A DNA stretch of 64,000 nt, taken from JALZUE01 sp051251725 (lineage in GTDB: Bacteria > Pseudomonadota > Gammaproteobacteria > Enterobacterales > Alteromonadaceae). The notes beneath the pieces were generated by a model. It ran no database searches. It was not told the origin of the DNA and saw nothing but the letters and a program-made list of their open reading frames with translations. The stretch is taken from assembly GCA_051251725.1 (NCBI GenBank), contig JBPOFN010000006.1, forward strand, positions 75,589 through 139,588, written 5' to 3'. How positions within the stretch are numbered: position 1 is the first letter of the stretch; each line of letters opens with the position of its first letter. The position numbers were made by a program, and so were the translations under genes. Positions 8,264 to 17,305 of this stretch are shown in pieces.

Positions 8264-9040
8264 TTAGCCATTAAGTGTAATAAAACCGCCGTCAATCGGG
8301 AAGTTACTACCCGTAATAAATGCTGCTTCATCTGAACATAAATATGAAATTAAACCAGCAATCTCTTCTACTTTCCCCATACGACCAATGGGTTGACTCT
8401 TCGATAATTTATCGAACATTTCTTCTTGATTATCTGGGTAAGTTTTTGCGATAAAGTTATCAACAAATGGTGTGTGAACTCGACCAGGAGCAATACAGTT
8501 ACAACGGATACCGTCATTAATGTAATCTTTCGCTACTGAGTAAGTCATGGTTAAAACAGCACCTTTACTCATTGAGTAAGCAAAACGATCGCTCAAACCA
8601 ACAGACGAAGCAATAGAGGCTAAGTTTAAAATGACGCCACTTTTACGCTTTTTCATAGAACCAATAACAGCAGAAATACAATTATAGGTGCCTTTAACAT
8701 TGACGTTATAAACTCGGTCTAAATCTTCTTCTGAGGTACCCTCAATATTACCTACATGAGCAATTCCCGCGTTGTTGATCAGGATATCAATGTCATTTTC
8801 TAATAAAATTTCACCAACAATATCTTTAACTTGGCTAGAATTACTGATGTCACACTGGTAAGCCGAAGCTTCACCGCCACGGACACGTATCATTTTTTTA
8901 GTTGTTTCGGCCGCTTCAATATCTAAATCTACGACTAAGACATGAGCACCTTCGTTGGCAAGTAGTAATGCTGTGCATTGGCCAATTCCACTACCACCAC
9001 CCGTGATTAAGGCAACTTTGTCTTCGAATTTTTTCTTCAT
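8264..9040 (-). CDS. SDR dehydrogenase of L-fucose catabolism
   Basis: A 258-residue classical short-chain dehydrogenase: TGGGSGIG nucleotide-binding motif near residues 14-21, VDLD after the second strand (preference for NAD is likely), NNAG, the catalytic serine in LNLASIASS and the YSMSK catalytic Tyr/Lys pair, and the PG motif after the sixth strand. In non-phosphorylative L-fucose pathways SDRs serve in two places: L-fucose 1-dehydrogenase (as in C. jejuni FucX) and 2-keto-3-deoxy-L-fuconate 4-dehydrogenase. Because an aldo/keto reductase suited to the first step is also in the operon and an FAH-family hydrolase follows, the second role is more likely. The sequence alone cannot separate the two. 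Confidence 0.88.
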   Translation of the reverse strand: MKKKFEDKVALITGGGSGIGQCTALLLANEGAHVLVVDLDIEAAETTKKMIRVRGGEASAYQCDISNSSQVKDIVGEILLENDIDILINNAGIAHVGNIEGTSEEDLDRVYNVNVKGTYNCISAVIGSMKKRKSGVILNLASIASSVGLSDRFAYSMSKGAVLTMTYSVAKDYINDGIRCNCIAPGRVHTPFVDNFIAKTYPDNQEEMFDKLSKSQPIGRMGKVEEIAGLISYLCSDEAAFITGSNFPIDGGFITLNG

Positions 9041-9069
9041 GATAAAACCTTTAAAATATTAAGATGTCG

Positions 9070-9897
9070 TTATAAACGATAAAATTTTGTTACTGTTCCA
9101 GCCCAAATACTTTGTTGCTCAGAACTGGTTAATGGCTCAAGGAAATTTTCTACTTGTTCGAGCCAATTTTTATAATTAGCGCTTATTTCAAGCACTGGCC
9201 AGTCACTTCCCCACATCAAACGACTGGGACCAAAGCAATGTAATAAATGATCCATATAAGGCCGTAATTGCTCTAAATGAGGATCATTACCAGCTTCAGT
9301 GACTAAGCCCGATAATTTGCATAAAGCAGACGTTTCAGCCGCAATCAAGGTGATTTTTTCAAACCATTCTTGATTTGAAGCTTCAGCGATATTAGGTTTA
9401 GCCCCATGGTCAATCACTACGTTAAGCGCTGGATACCTGATTAATAATTGATACAAGGCATCTAAATGTTTAGGTAGCACTAAAGCATCAAATGTTAAGT
9501 TTTTAGCGATCAACATTTCAAAAACAGGGGCTAATTTAGCTTGTAACATCCAATTGACATCTTCGATATCTTGTAGCATTGGTCTGATCCCCTTGAAATA
9601 GGGATTTTTACTAAAATTTTCGATATCAATAAGGGCGTTGTCACTTGTCATATCGACCCAACCAACAACCCCAGCAACAAAGTTATTTTCTTCAGCTAAC
9701 TGCAACATATACTCAGTTTCTGCCGTTGTTGCTGCAGCTTGTACCAACACTGTTTTGTTAACTTGAGCTTGTGCTAATAATGGCGAAAGATCAGCGGGTA
9801 AAAAATCCCGGTACAAAACTTTAAGCTCTGGTGTTAACCAATCATAATCGCCACGCGATAATTGCCAAAAATGTTGGTGTGAATCAACACGCTTCAT
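9070..9897 (-). CDS. Amidohydrolase family 2, probable L-fucono-1,5-lactonase
   Basis: A 275-residue metal-dependent hydrolase with the amidohydrolase-2 TIM barrel: DSHQHFW at the first strand (metal histidines), DYDWL, VLVQAA, VDHGAKP (strand with His), LSGL, and LMWGSDWPV with the late conserved Asp. These residues match lactonases that open L-fucono- or L-rhamnono-lactones. It would convert L-fuconolactone to L-fuconate in the cytoplasm. It abuts the aldo/keto reductase gene (3 bases apart), which is expected to make the lactone. An amidohydrolase of this type is also present in the C. jejuni fucose locus. A 2-pyrone or galactonolactone specificity is possible but less likely in this context. 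Confidence 0.88.
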   Translation of the reverse strand: MKRVDSHQHFWQLSRGDYDWLTPELKVLYRDFLPADLSPLLAQAQVNKTVLVQAAATTAETEYMLQLAEENNFVAGVVGWVDMTSDNALIDIENFSKNPYFKGIRPMLQDIEDVNWMLQAKLAPVFEMLIAKNLTFDALVLPKHLDALYQLLIRYPALNVVIDHGAKPNIAEASNQEWFEKITLIAAETSALCKLSGLVTEAGNDPHLEQLRPYMDHLLHCFGPSRLMWGSDWPVLEISANYKNWLEQVENFLEPLTSSEQQSIWAGTVTKFYRL

Positions 9898-9900
9898 AAA

Positions 9901-10929
9901 CTACTCCGTGCAACCTTTTGGCACAGGTACCTCATCTGACAAAATGCCAGCATGTTGTAGCGCTTGCCAGAATTCACTTGGAATAGTCGAGTTCATTTGC
10001 TCAACCGTTGTTTGTACCCGAGAAGCTGAACTTAAACCAGGTATAACACTAACCACGGCAGGGTGTGCTAATGGAAATTGCAAAGCAGCCGCTGGCAATG
10101 ACACGTTAAACTCTTGACAAATATCTTCTATCTTCGCGACTGTCTTGATTATACTTTCGCTCGCTGGTTCATAATTGTAGTGTGGCACCACACCTGCTTT
10201 ACGAACGCCAGTCGCTAAAATACCTGAATTATATGGTCCACCAAGGACAATAGAACTGTTCTCTTTTAAACAACGGGGTAAAAATGTCTCTAACGATTTT
10301 TGTTCTAACAAGGTATAACGGCCAGCTAATAAAAAGCAGTCGAAGTAACCATGGTCCATGGCTTGTTCACAAACTTCATACTCGTTAACCCCTAATCCAA
10401 TGGCAGAAACTAAGCCTTGAGAGCGCAATTCGTCCATGGCTTTATAACCACCTTCCATTGCGATTTTGAATAAACGGTCGTGATCATCACCATGTGTCAC
10501 TCTGCCAATATCATGCATGTAGATAATATCGATTTTTGATAAACCTAAACGCTGAAGACTGTGTTCAAATGAGCGCATAATACCGTCATATGAATAATCA
10601 TACTTTGGCTCAAAAGGCATAGGAGAGCAAAAACCATATTTATCTTGTGCTTTTTCACAAGGTTCTAAAATACGCCCTACTTTTGTCGATAACACATAAT
10701 CATTAGCATCATAGCTACGTAAAGCATCACCGACCCTACGCTCGCTTAAACCAAAACCATAAAATGGTGCGGTATCAAATTGATTCAGACCAAGTGTCAT
10801 CGCATGAGCAATACTTTGTTGAGCATCACTATCTGACATTGGGCGGTAAAGGTTGCCCAATGTCGCTGCACCAAAACCTAGCTCAGATACCTGAAGATTC
10901 GTTTTACCTATTTGTCGTTTCTTAAACAT
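9901..10929 (-). CDS. Aldo/keto reductase, probable L-fucose 1-dehydrogenase
   Basis: A 342-residue aldo/keto reductase with the catalytic set visible: Asp in FDTAPFYG, Tyr in the same block, Lys in STKVGR and His in IIYMHDIGR. The family motif GFGAATLGNLYRP at the N-terminus and the DALRSY block place it near D-threo-aldose (L-fucose) 1-dehydrogenases of pseudomonads. The expected reaction is NAD(P)-linked oxidation of L-fucose to L-fucono-1,5-lactone. It lies between the dehydratase large subunit (15-base gap) and the lactonase, in pathway order. The SDR in the same operon could share or replace this role, so the assignment is inference from family plus position. Confidence 0.86.
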   Translation of the reverse strand: MFKKRQIGKTNLQVSELGFGAATLGNLYRPMSDSDAQQSIAHAMTLGLNQFDTAPFYGFGLSERRVGDALRSYDANDYVLSTKVGRILEPCEKAQDKYGFCSPMPFEPKYDYSYDGIMRSFEHSLQRLGLSKIDIIYMHDIGRVTHGDDHDRLFKIAMEGGYKAMDELRSQGLVSAIGLGVNEYEVCEQAMDHGYFDCFLLAGRYTLLEQKSLETFLPRCLKENSSIVLGGPYNSGILATGVRKAGVVPHYNYEPASESIIKTVAKIEDICQEFNVSLPAAALQFPLAHPAVVSVIPGLSSASRVQTTVEQMNSTIPSEFWQALQHAGILSDEVPVPKGCTE

Positions 10930-10944
10930 GTGTAATCAACCTAA

Positions 10945-12141
10945 TTATCTAACGGTAGGCAAACAAGATGGCCCGATTGCTTCAAATTTTTTGTAAGTAA
11001 GCACAAACTCTTGATGACCCAAGTCTTCAGACTTAGACAATGCCCCTTGAGCCACTTGACTAACAAGTTCAAATATCTCATCACCCACTTGACTTACCGT
11101 GGCTTCACCTTTGATAACTTTGCCGGCATTTATATCCATATCGTCAGATAAATTGTCATAGGTTTCAGGGTTAGCACATATTTTAATTACTGGAGAAATT
11201 GCTGAACCTACGACAGAACCACGACCGGTCGTGAATAATGTCAAATGACAACCAGAAGCTATCATCTCTACAATTTCGGCATTATCTACAATATTTGGAA
11301 AACCAAACATTGGATTACCATCAGGCACTACATCCATCAAATACAAGCCACCTTGCCTAGGTATATCACCAGGCTTAATTAAACCATGTATTTTTGAGCT
11401 GCCTGATTTTGCATAAGCACCCATTGATTTTTCTTCTTGAGTCGTTAAACCACCTTCAGCATTACCTGGCGCAAAACTGCCATAGCCCATTTGGGTATAA
11501 TATTGCTCTGCTTTTTCAACTGACTTCATGATCTCTTCGCCAAGCTCTGGCGTTATAGCGCGTTCTGCCATGATTTGCTCACAGCCAATCAATTCACCCG
11601 TTTCTTCAAAAATACAGACCGCGCCTTGGTCAATAAGCTTATCGAAACAATGACCTACGGCAGGATTAGCACCAATACCACTAGTGCCATCAGAGCCACC
11701 ACAAATAGTACCAACAACCAGCTCACTCATATCCATAGGCACAAGTTCCACAGATTGAGCTTGTGCTGCTAAATTCATAACACTTGTTATACCAGCATCA
11801 ATAGTTTTTCGAGTACCGCCAGTCTTTTGAATGACTAAGGTATCAACACTTCTTCCGCTCGCTTCAATAGTGCTAGCTAATTGTTCACGGTTAAAGCCTT
11901 CACAACCTAAAGAGACAATTAACACACCCGCTACATTAGGGTGAGTACAAAGGCCTTCCATTATTTTTAGAGAATATTCGTTAGGATAACAACCTGGAAA
12001 CCCAATCAACTGAACATTATCTGCTTTAGAATCATTTACAATCGCTCTAGCAACATGGTGTGCGCATTCAACTAAATAAGTAACTAAAATAATATTACGA
12101 ATGCCTTTGCGGCCATCAGCTCTTAAATAACCTTTCATCAC
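10945..12141 (-). CDS. UxaA-type dehydratase large subunit (probable L-fuconate dehydratase)
   Basis: A 398-residue protein matching the C-terminal domain of altronate/galactarate dehydratases (UxaA/GarD): GYLRADGRKGIRN start, VGTICGGSDGTSGIGANPA, ETGELIGCEQIM, AEGGLTTQEEKSMGAYAKSG and TLFTTGRGSVVGSA. The metal-binding Cys/His residues of the family lie in these blocks. Its start overlaps the stop of the SAF-domain subunit by four bases (ATGA), so the two are translationally coupled. In this operon the only acid dehydratase is this pair, which suggests it dehydrates L-fuconate to 2-keto-3-deoxy-L-fuconate. In many other bacteria that step uses an enolase-superfamily enzyme, but the C. jejuni fucose locus also has split UxaA genes. 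Confidence 0.87.
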   Translation of the reverse strand: MMKGYLRADGRKGIRNIILVTYLVECAHHVARAIVNDSKADNVQLIGFPGCYPNEYSLKIMEGLCTHPNVAGVLIVSLGCEGFNREQLASTIEASGRSVDTLVIQKTGGTRKTIDAGITSVMNLAAQAQSVELVPMDMSELVVGTICGGSDGTSGIGANPAVGHCFDKLIDQGAVCIFEETGELIGCEQIMAERAITPELGEEIMKSVEKAEQYYTQMGYGSFAPGNAEGGLTTQEEKSMGAYAKSGSSKIHGLIKPGDIPRQGGLYLMDVVPDGNPMFGFPNIVDNAEIVEMIASGCHLTLFTTGRGSVVGSAISPVIKICANPETYDNLSDDMDINAGKVIKGEATVSQVGDEIFELVSQVAQGALSKSEDLGHQEFVLTYKKFEAIGPSCLPTVR

Positions 12142-12440
12142 TCTTCTCCTGCTCTTTTTTGACGCGTATGACTGGCAATATAATCACTCTTCATATTATG
12201 CATATGAATATGTTCACCAAAGGCTATATCTGTAATCGAGGAGCCAATAGATACGCCATATTTTATGATTTTCTCACCTTTAGAAATTGCTTTTCTGGCA
12301 ACTTTATGACCCACGGTAATATCGGCAGTCATTGATACCTCAACACCTTCTAAAGCGATTGAATTCCCTGTTAGTAGCTGCTTGCAGCATACAAAAACAT
12401 TATCTGCCTCGTTTAATAAAACAAAATGTTTGTTTATCAT
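12138..12440 (-). CDS. UxaA-type dehydratase small subunit (SAF domain)
   Basis: A 100-residue SAF-domain protein corresponding to the N-terminal part of altronate dehydratase: ITVGHKVARKAISKGEKIIKYG followed by IGSSITDIAFGEHIHMHNMKSD, the classic block with the VH/MHN motif. In E. coli UxaA both domains are in one chain; here they are separate, and the stop overlaps the start of the large subunit. It is the first gene of the eight-gene L-fucose operon, so the operon promoter should lie in the AT-rich region just upstream (12441-12750). No regulator site could be assigned with confidence. Confidence 0.88.
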   Translation of the reverse strand: MINKHFVLLNEADNVFVCCKQLLTGNSIALEGVEVSMTADITVGHKVARKAISKGEKIIKYGVSIGSSITDIAFGEHIHMHNMKSDYIASHTRQKRAGEE

Positions 12441-13044
12441 CTTTATGTCCTAATAATATTTTTTTGCTAAGCCACTACATCTTTGTTTTTCTTAAGATGC
12501 ACGCTTATCAATATCGAAGGTGCAACTAATTTGCACTACATAAGCTAATTTAATCATTAATTTAGTTTTTGGTCAATGAAAATTGTGTACTTTTATATTT
12601 AAAACTACATTAATACTTATAAGACTTAACTTTAATAGCAATAAAATATTTAATAAAAAATTATTAAAGTGCTATCAATAGTAAGAGCAGGCTATTGTTT
12701 TAGCTATGTACCTTGTGAACTAAACTATGTAAAAAGATATAAAAAGACAATAAAATGGGGGGCAGCTATGATGTATTAACATACAAATAAAGTTATAACA
12801 TTAATACACTGTACCTGAGCCAAATAATGAGTGTTATATTATCTATACCCAAACGGTTTGGGTATATACCCGTTATCATTCAAAGTGCGGGATTTCAGTG
12901 GGAATTAAAAGCACGTTAGACAAGGAGAATTATGTTAAACATAGTCATTCTATTTTTACGTTATATACGACATACAATACATATATCCTCAACAGGAAAA
13001 CCAAGCTCAGTGCCCTACTAATTTTTTATCTAAATATTAAAATA
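12441..13044. other. AT-rich intergenic region upstream of the L-fucose operon
   Basis: About 600 bases without a gene. It should hold the leftward promoter of the L-fucose operon. It contains a perfect palindrome at 12845-12865 (listed separately), a TATACCCGTTATCATTCAAA stretch typical of dispersed repeats in this group, and at about 12930-12955 a short stretch (TATGTTAAACATAGTCATTC) resembling the end of the repeat copies near 35.5 and 63.6 kb. Confidence 0.5.
12845..12865. promoter_or_regulatory. Perfect palindrome, possible operator or repeat end
   Basis: Ten-base arms ATACCCAAAC and GTTTGGGTAT around a single central G. Symmetry and length suit a dimeric regulator, but it lies about 400 bases from the fucose operon start and 230 bases downstream of the other operon, beside repeat-like sequence. 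It could equally be part of a dispersed repeat. Confidence 0.4.
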
Positions 13045-13072
13045 ACAATGACCAATTATTATTGGCCATTGT
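13045..13072 (-). terminator. Terminator of the GH29/GH141 operon
   Basis: Inverted repeat with 12-bp arms (ACAATGRCCAAT type, one mismatch) and a 4-base loop, located 25 bases after the stop of the beta-helix gene on the minus strand and followed there by TATTTTAATATTT. Confidence 0.6.
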
Positions 13073-13096
13073 ATGGGTAGATAAGAGTATAAGAAC

Positions 13097-15355
13097 CTAA
13101 GGAACTAGCCCTATTTGACTCATGTCGATCGGTTTAAAACCAAGTTTAAATGCAGGAGAATTACTTTTTAAGCGTAAGTCTCCTTTAGCTAGATCAAAAA
13201 ATAACGGGTCTGCCGCTAAACTGTTTAAATCAACACCATCTTTTTGTTGTTTAATTACAAAATCCTGACCTAGCTTTTCATTAGGTGCACAATAATAGAT
13301 ATTGTGATCAGTATCTGCATCTTTCGAATTAGCTGGCGCGCGCCCTCTTCTGTCTTGTGTTTTTGCGCCATTCATTTTCTGTTCATTAATAAAGTCACAT
13401 TCTTCAGTCGAGTACATGATATTATTTTTGAGACTACCACCGGTCATAGGTCCTTCACGAAGTGAGAAGAAGGTAACCGGCATTATCTTGCCATTATGAG
13501 TCGACTTTAGAATATCCACGATAATATTATTTTCCGCGCGGTTATTCAGTTTCAATTTAATACCTTGGCTTCGACATTTATAAATAATATTTTCACTGAT
13601 TAAGGTATCCATTTGGCCACCATCAGTACGGATAGCTGCCTGCATAGCTGTGTCGCCCAACATATGATGGATGTAGTTACGACGAATAACATTGCCAGCC
13701 CCAGCACCTCGAATATAAATTGCATTACCATCAGCTAACTTTTCCATGACGTGATGCAGTTCATTATTTTCAAGTACATTATTAACACTATGAAGATATG
13801 GACGTACTTCATCTAAGGTATATGCCTTGCCTTTCGCTTTTTTCACTTCATTGCGACGTATGGTTCGAACAAGCTCTCTGCCATTACCTTTTTTATCAAA
13901 GAAGTGAGTCATACAACCTGAAATAGTCAGAGCAATATAATCAGTATGGTGGATTAAGTTATGAGCAACACGGTTTTCACCACTTTGCCACACTAATACA
14001 CCTTGCGAGTGATTGTATATTTCACCTATATGATGAATATGGTTGTTATAAACCACATTATGATGGCTAACGTTTTTGATACCCGGACCATAACCTGCGA
14101 TGACTACGCCAGCACCACCTAATTTTTCAATATGGTTATTATTGATTTGGTTATATTGTCCGTGTAAATCTATACGAACAGCGCCACTGCCACTGTCGGT
14201 AAAATGACAATGTTCAATAGTACAATATTCGGTACCTCTAAAGCGCACTAGTGAGCTTTCTTTATCATGAAAGTCCCAATCATGTTGTAAACCTTTGTCA
14301 TTTTTTTCTACAGTAAAACGTTTACCATGCTTAAAGGTTAAGCCATTAAAAGATAGGTTTTTAACCGGAATATCTTTTAGGCCATCTTCATCAATATCAC
14401 CCTCAACACGGAATAATTCGATTAGCTCTGGCGTAACAATATTTGCATTAAGATCGACAGCCTGGCTATTATTTCTAGGCCATAAATACACTTTGCCCGC
14501 ATTGGTATCAACAGCCCACTTACCTGGAGCATTGAGCTCTTCAATTAGGTTTTCAATCCACGCATTGTCATTTTTAGGCAAAAAATGTAATTCATTCATT
14601 GCGTAAGTTGAGTCTTGTGTTGTGGTCGCTGAACGTTGACGTTTGTTCATTGACTTTAACGGGAGCACATTTACAATCCAAGCGTGATGTGGGCGAACAA
14701 TCACCTCTGCATCATCGGGGTTGACCCAATCAATAAACATGCCTTGTGGAAAATTAATCAGGTTTTTCTTACCTTTTTGAGCGATAAAACCATCGGTACG
14801 AGTACGGGTCAACCGACCTATTTCATCAAATAAAGTGGTAAAACCGTCTTTAATATTTGCCTGCCAAACCTGACCTTTCGCTTTGCTAGGCAAACCAGGA
14901 GTATCATTAGGCGCTTTTTCCCAGCCAGTGATATGACGGCCTGAACTGAAAACAGGTTTTTCACCTGGATACGCTGCGTAAGTAATGGTGTAATTGTCAG
15001 CTGCAGAATCTTCAACTCCAAAAGTGATCGTTTCATCTAGCTCATAAACACCACCACGAACAAGCACAACGATATCTTTATTCGGCTTAGTGTTTTTAAG
15101 TGCTCTAACTGCATCACGCGCACGAGTGAGTGACGCGAAAGGACCGTTATTACCTTGTCCACTCTGCTCGGCAGTTGTCCCTGTAAAGTCATCATTACCA
15201 TTAACGGCGACATAAAAGTCAGCGACTTTTGAGGTTATTTTAGCCTGACTAGTTTGTGCGCTAGCAAAACTGGTTAAAGGTACACTAGCAGCAGAAACAG
15301 CTAACCCAGTTCCCACTAACTTTAAAAATTGGCGACGCTCTAAATTGTTATACAT
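13097..15355 (-). CDS. Tat-exported right-handed beta-helix enzyme, GH141-like
   Basis: About 752 residues. I take the ATG at 15355 as the start (GGGA eight bases upstream); a TTG 24 bases earlier is weaker. The N-terminus MYNNLERRQFLKLVG is a twin-arginine (Tat) signal ending at ASA. Then comes DFYVAVNGNDDFTGT and the GPFASLTRARDAVRALK block, followed by a long parallel beta-helix with NHIHHIGE, NLIHHTDY and NYIHHML coils. This layout matches GH141, whose studied members are alpha-L-fucosidases or xylanases; family assignment is from memory of the pattern. It is last in an operon with GH29 (upstream, 13 bases), SGNH hydrolase and sulfatase, so a fucose-related activity in the periplasm is most likely. 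Confidence 0.78.
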   Translation of the reverse strand: MYNNLERRQFLKLVGTGLAVSAASVPLTSFASAQTSQAKITSKVADFYVAVNGNDDFTGTTAEQSGQGNNGPFASLTRARDAVRALKNTKPNKDIVVLVRGGVYELDETITFGVEDSAADNYTITYAAYPGEKPVFSSGRHITGWEKAPNDTPGLPSKAKGQVWQANIKDGFTTLFDEIGRLTRTRTDGFIAQKGKKNLINFPQGMFIDWVNPDDAEVIVRPHHAWIVNVLPLKSMNKRQRSATTTQDSTYAMNELHFLPKNDNAWIENLIEELNAPGKWAVDTNAGKVYLWPRNNSQAVDLNANIVTPELIELFRVEGDIDEDGLKDIPVKNLSFNGLTFKHGKRFTVEKNDKGLQHDWDFHDKESSLVRFRGTEYCTIEHCHFTDSGSGAVRIDLHGQYNQINNNHIEKLGGAGVVIAGYGPGIKNVSHHNVVYNNHIHHIGEIYNHSQGVLVWQSGENRVAHNLIHHTDYIALTISGCMTHFFDKKGNGRELVRTIRRNEVKKAKGKAYTLDEVRPYLHSVNNVLENNELHHVMEKLADGNAIYIRGAGAGNVIRRNYIHHMLGDTAMQAAIRTDGGQMDTLISENIIYKCRSQGIKLKLNNRAENNIIVDILKSTHNGKIMPVTFFSLREGPMTGGSLKNNIMYSTEECDFINEQKMNGAKTQDRRGRAPANSKDADTDHNIYYCAPNEKLGQDFVIKQQKDGVDLNSLAADPLFFDLAKGDLRLKSNSPAFKLGFKPIDMSQIGLVP

Positions 15356-15368
15356 AATATTATTCCCA

Positions 15369-17288
15369 TTATTTAGCAAAAGGCGTTAAATGTATGGCTT
15401 TTAAATTTATGCCACCGCCAACAACGTTACCTTTAGGGCTAATTTTAATTGATTGTTTACCGGCATTAAGGTTAACAATGCCTATTTCATTAGTTCGGTA
15501 ACGGTATAGGGCTCTGCCTTTAGGTTGACGAGCAGAATCTTTACGCTCACCTGTATCAAGTGCTTGTACCATGATTTCATCATCAGCAAATGATACTTTC
15601 CATTCACTAAAGTCAACGATATCATCGGCAGAATACTCAACTTCTAAAAAGTATTTACCCGCTTTAGCTACGTCAACTTGCCAAACACCTTCACCGCCAT
15701 CTTGCCAGTTCAATAAGTTGTTGGCATAATTCCAATCACCAAATTTTTGCATCCAACGAATTTCAGTATTTTTACAGCCATTACAAGTGGCGAACGCAGA
15801 GTTAAGTGTCGTTCTAATATGAGGATCAATACCTGGGGTATCATCAACTTTTGGTTCGCCATTTAATTCAACAACAATAACCGGCACTAACGTATCTGGT
15901 TTATGGTTTGGTAGACTAAAACTTGTCCAACCATTAGTTTGTTTGTTAACCGTTACTAAACCTTGATCATCATTGAATAAACCGTCAAAAAAACCGAGTT
16001 CTGCACGGCTTAATAAACGCGCTGAAACAACCTCGTTTGATAAGCCAGATAATTGAATTTCATCATTTTCAGGCCAGTCAAAAACATGTAAATAAAGCTT
16101 ATTGCCTTTTACCGTGATATCACCCCATGCTTGAGCGCGCCCCCAAGGAGAGCCTTTAGCGCCATAAATAGTTTCGCCATGAGTTTTTAACCAATTCCCG
16201 GCACTACGTAAACCGCTCGCCGCCATTTCTGGAATAACCCCTTTTCCTGTTGGACCTACATTCAACATATAGTTACCACCACGAGCGACAGTAGACGTTA
16301 AGCGATGAATAATTTCAGTACCTGACTTCCAGTTTTTATCATACCAAGCATCACCCCAACTATTGTTGGTGGTATCAATGGTTTCCCAAAGTCCTGGGTG
16401 GTTAACTTGTGACAGACTATGATCGCCAAGTGTAGAGAAATCACCAACGCCATTACCAATACGGCTATTGATCATAGCTTTAGGTTGTAAATCTCGTACT
16501 AAGTTTACCAATTGCATTGACTGTGCTTTTGTCATACCGCCTGGAGTATCAAACCATACCGTTTTAATGTCACCATATTCAGTTAATAATTCGGTAACTT
16601 GTGGTACAACTTTGTCGTTAAAATACGCGGTAAAATCGCCTTTTTGTTCTTCACTAGTCCAATGTAGACCTGCGCCGCCTTGTTCATACCAATCTTGCAT
16701 TTGTGAATAATAAAAACCTAAGCCAATGCCTGCTTCAGCACACGCTTGTGCTAACTCTTTAAGTGGATCAGTTTTATACGGCGTTGCATCTGCAATATCA
16801 TATGCACTGCTTTTAGAATGATACATGGCAAAACCTTCATGATGTTTTGCGGTAATAACAATATTTTTCATGCCGGCATCAACGGCAAGTTGAACCCAAG
16901 CTTTGGCATCAAACGCGGTTGGATTAAACTGGCTTGCCAGCTGTTTATAATCATCAACAGAAATATCAGCGACTCGGTTAGACATTAACCATTCAGAAAT
17001 ACCATAATAAGTTTTACCTTTCCATTCTCCCGCAGGAATAGAGAATAAGCCCCAGTGAATAAACATTGAATATTTATCTTGCGAAAACCAAGCACCACGA
17101 TCAGCATTGGCGTGTTTAGCTTTATCTAAACCACTTTCACCCCAGAGTTCATCCATCGATAATTCTTTTGCTTGTGCTGACTTTTCTTCAATAGTTTTTT
17201 CTTGAGCATAAACAGGCAAAGACAAGCTAGTGGTTATCAATAATAAACTGGCTAACTGAGTTGCTATTTTATTTTTGTTAAATTTCAT
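15369..17288 (-). CDS. GH29 alpha-L-fucosidase with C-terminal carbohydrate-binding-type domain
   Basis: A 639-residue exported enzyme that should release L-fucose from non-reducing ends. The signal peptide ends near VYAQ (residue 29). The GH29 barrel is clear: KYSMFIHWGLFSIPAGEW, AKHHEGFAMYHS, and KTVWFDTPGG with the expected nucleophile Asp247; the GNYMLNVGPTGKG block closes the barrel. After a short beta domain, residues about 490-639 form an extra domain (TCNGCKNTEIRW, GKYFLEVEYSADDIVDFSEW) of discoidin/CBM6-like look, perhaps a GH29-associated binding domain. It follows an SGNH hydrolase by 17 bases and precedes the beta-helix enzyme by 13 bases in one operon. Linkage specificity cannot be inferred. 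Confidence 0.95.
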   Translation of the reverse strand: MKFNKNKIATQLASLLLITTSLSLPVYAQEKTIEEKSAQAKELSMDELWGESGLDKAKHANADRGAWFSQDKYSMFIHWGLFSIPAGEWKGKTYYGISEWLMSNRVADISVDDYKQLASQFNPTAFDAKAWVQLAVDAGMKNIVITAKHHEGFAMYHSKSSAYDIADATPYKTDPLKELAQACAEAGIGLGFYYSQMQDWYEQGGAGLHWTSEEQKGDFTAYFNDKVVPQVTELLTEYGDIKTVWFDTPGGMTKAQSMQLVNLVRDLQPKAMINSRIGNGVGDFSTLGDHSLSQVNHPGLWETIDTTNNSWGDAWYDKNWKSGTEIIHRLTSTVARGGNYMLNVGPTGKGVIPEMAASGLRSAGNWLKTHGETIYGAKGSPWGRAQAWGDITVKGNKLYLHVFDWPENDEIQLSGLSNEVVSARLLSRAELGFFDGLFNDDQGLVTVNKQTNGWTSFSLPNHKPDTLVPVIVVELNGEPKVDDTPGIDPHIRTTLNSAFATCNGCKNTEIRWMQKFGDWNYANNLLNWQDGGEGVWQVDVAKAGKYFLEVEYSADDIVDFSEWKVSFADDEIMVQALDTGERKDSARQPKGRALYRYRTNEIGIVNLNAGKQSIKISPKGNVVGGGINLKAIHLTPFAK

Positions 17289-17305
17289 GAGTATTCCTAA
17301 ACGCT

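Noticed and set aside
5611..12440. Classical fucI/fucK/fucA pathway or a rhamnose/galactonate operon
   Set aside because: No isomerase, kinase or aldolase gene is present; the FucP match and surrounding fucosidases favour L-fucose, although the mutarotase family alone would also allow L-rhamnose.
12898..13080. 60-codon frame in the spacer before the GH141-like gene
   Set aside because: No ribosome site, low-complexity composition, and it overlaps the operon terminator hairpin and repeat-like sequence.
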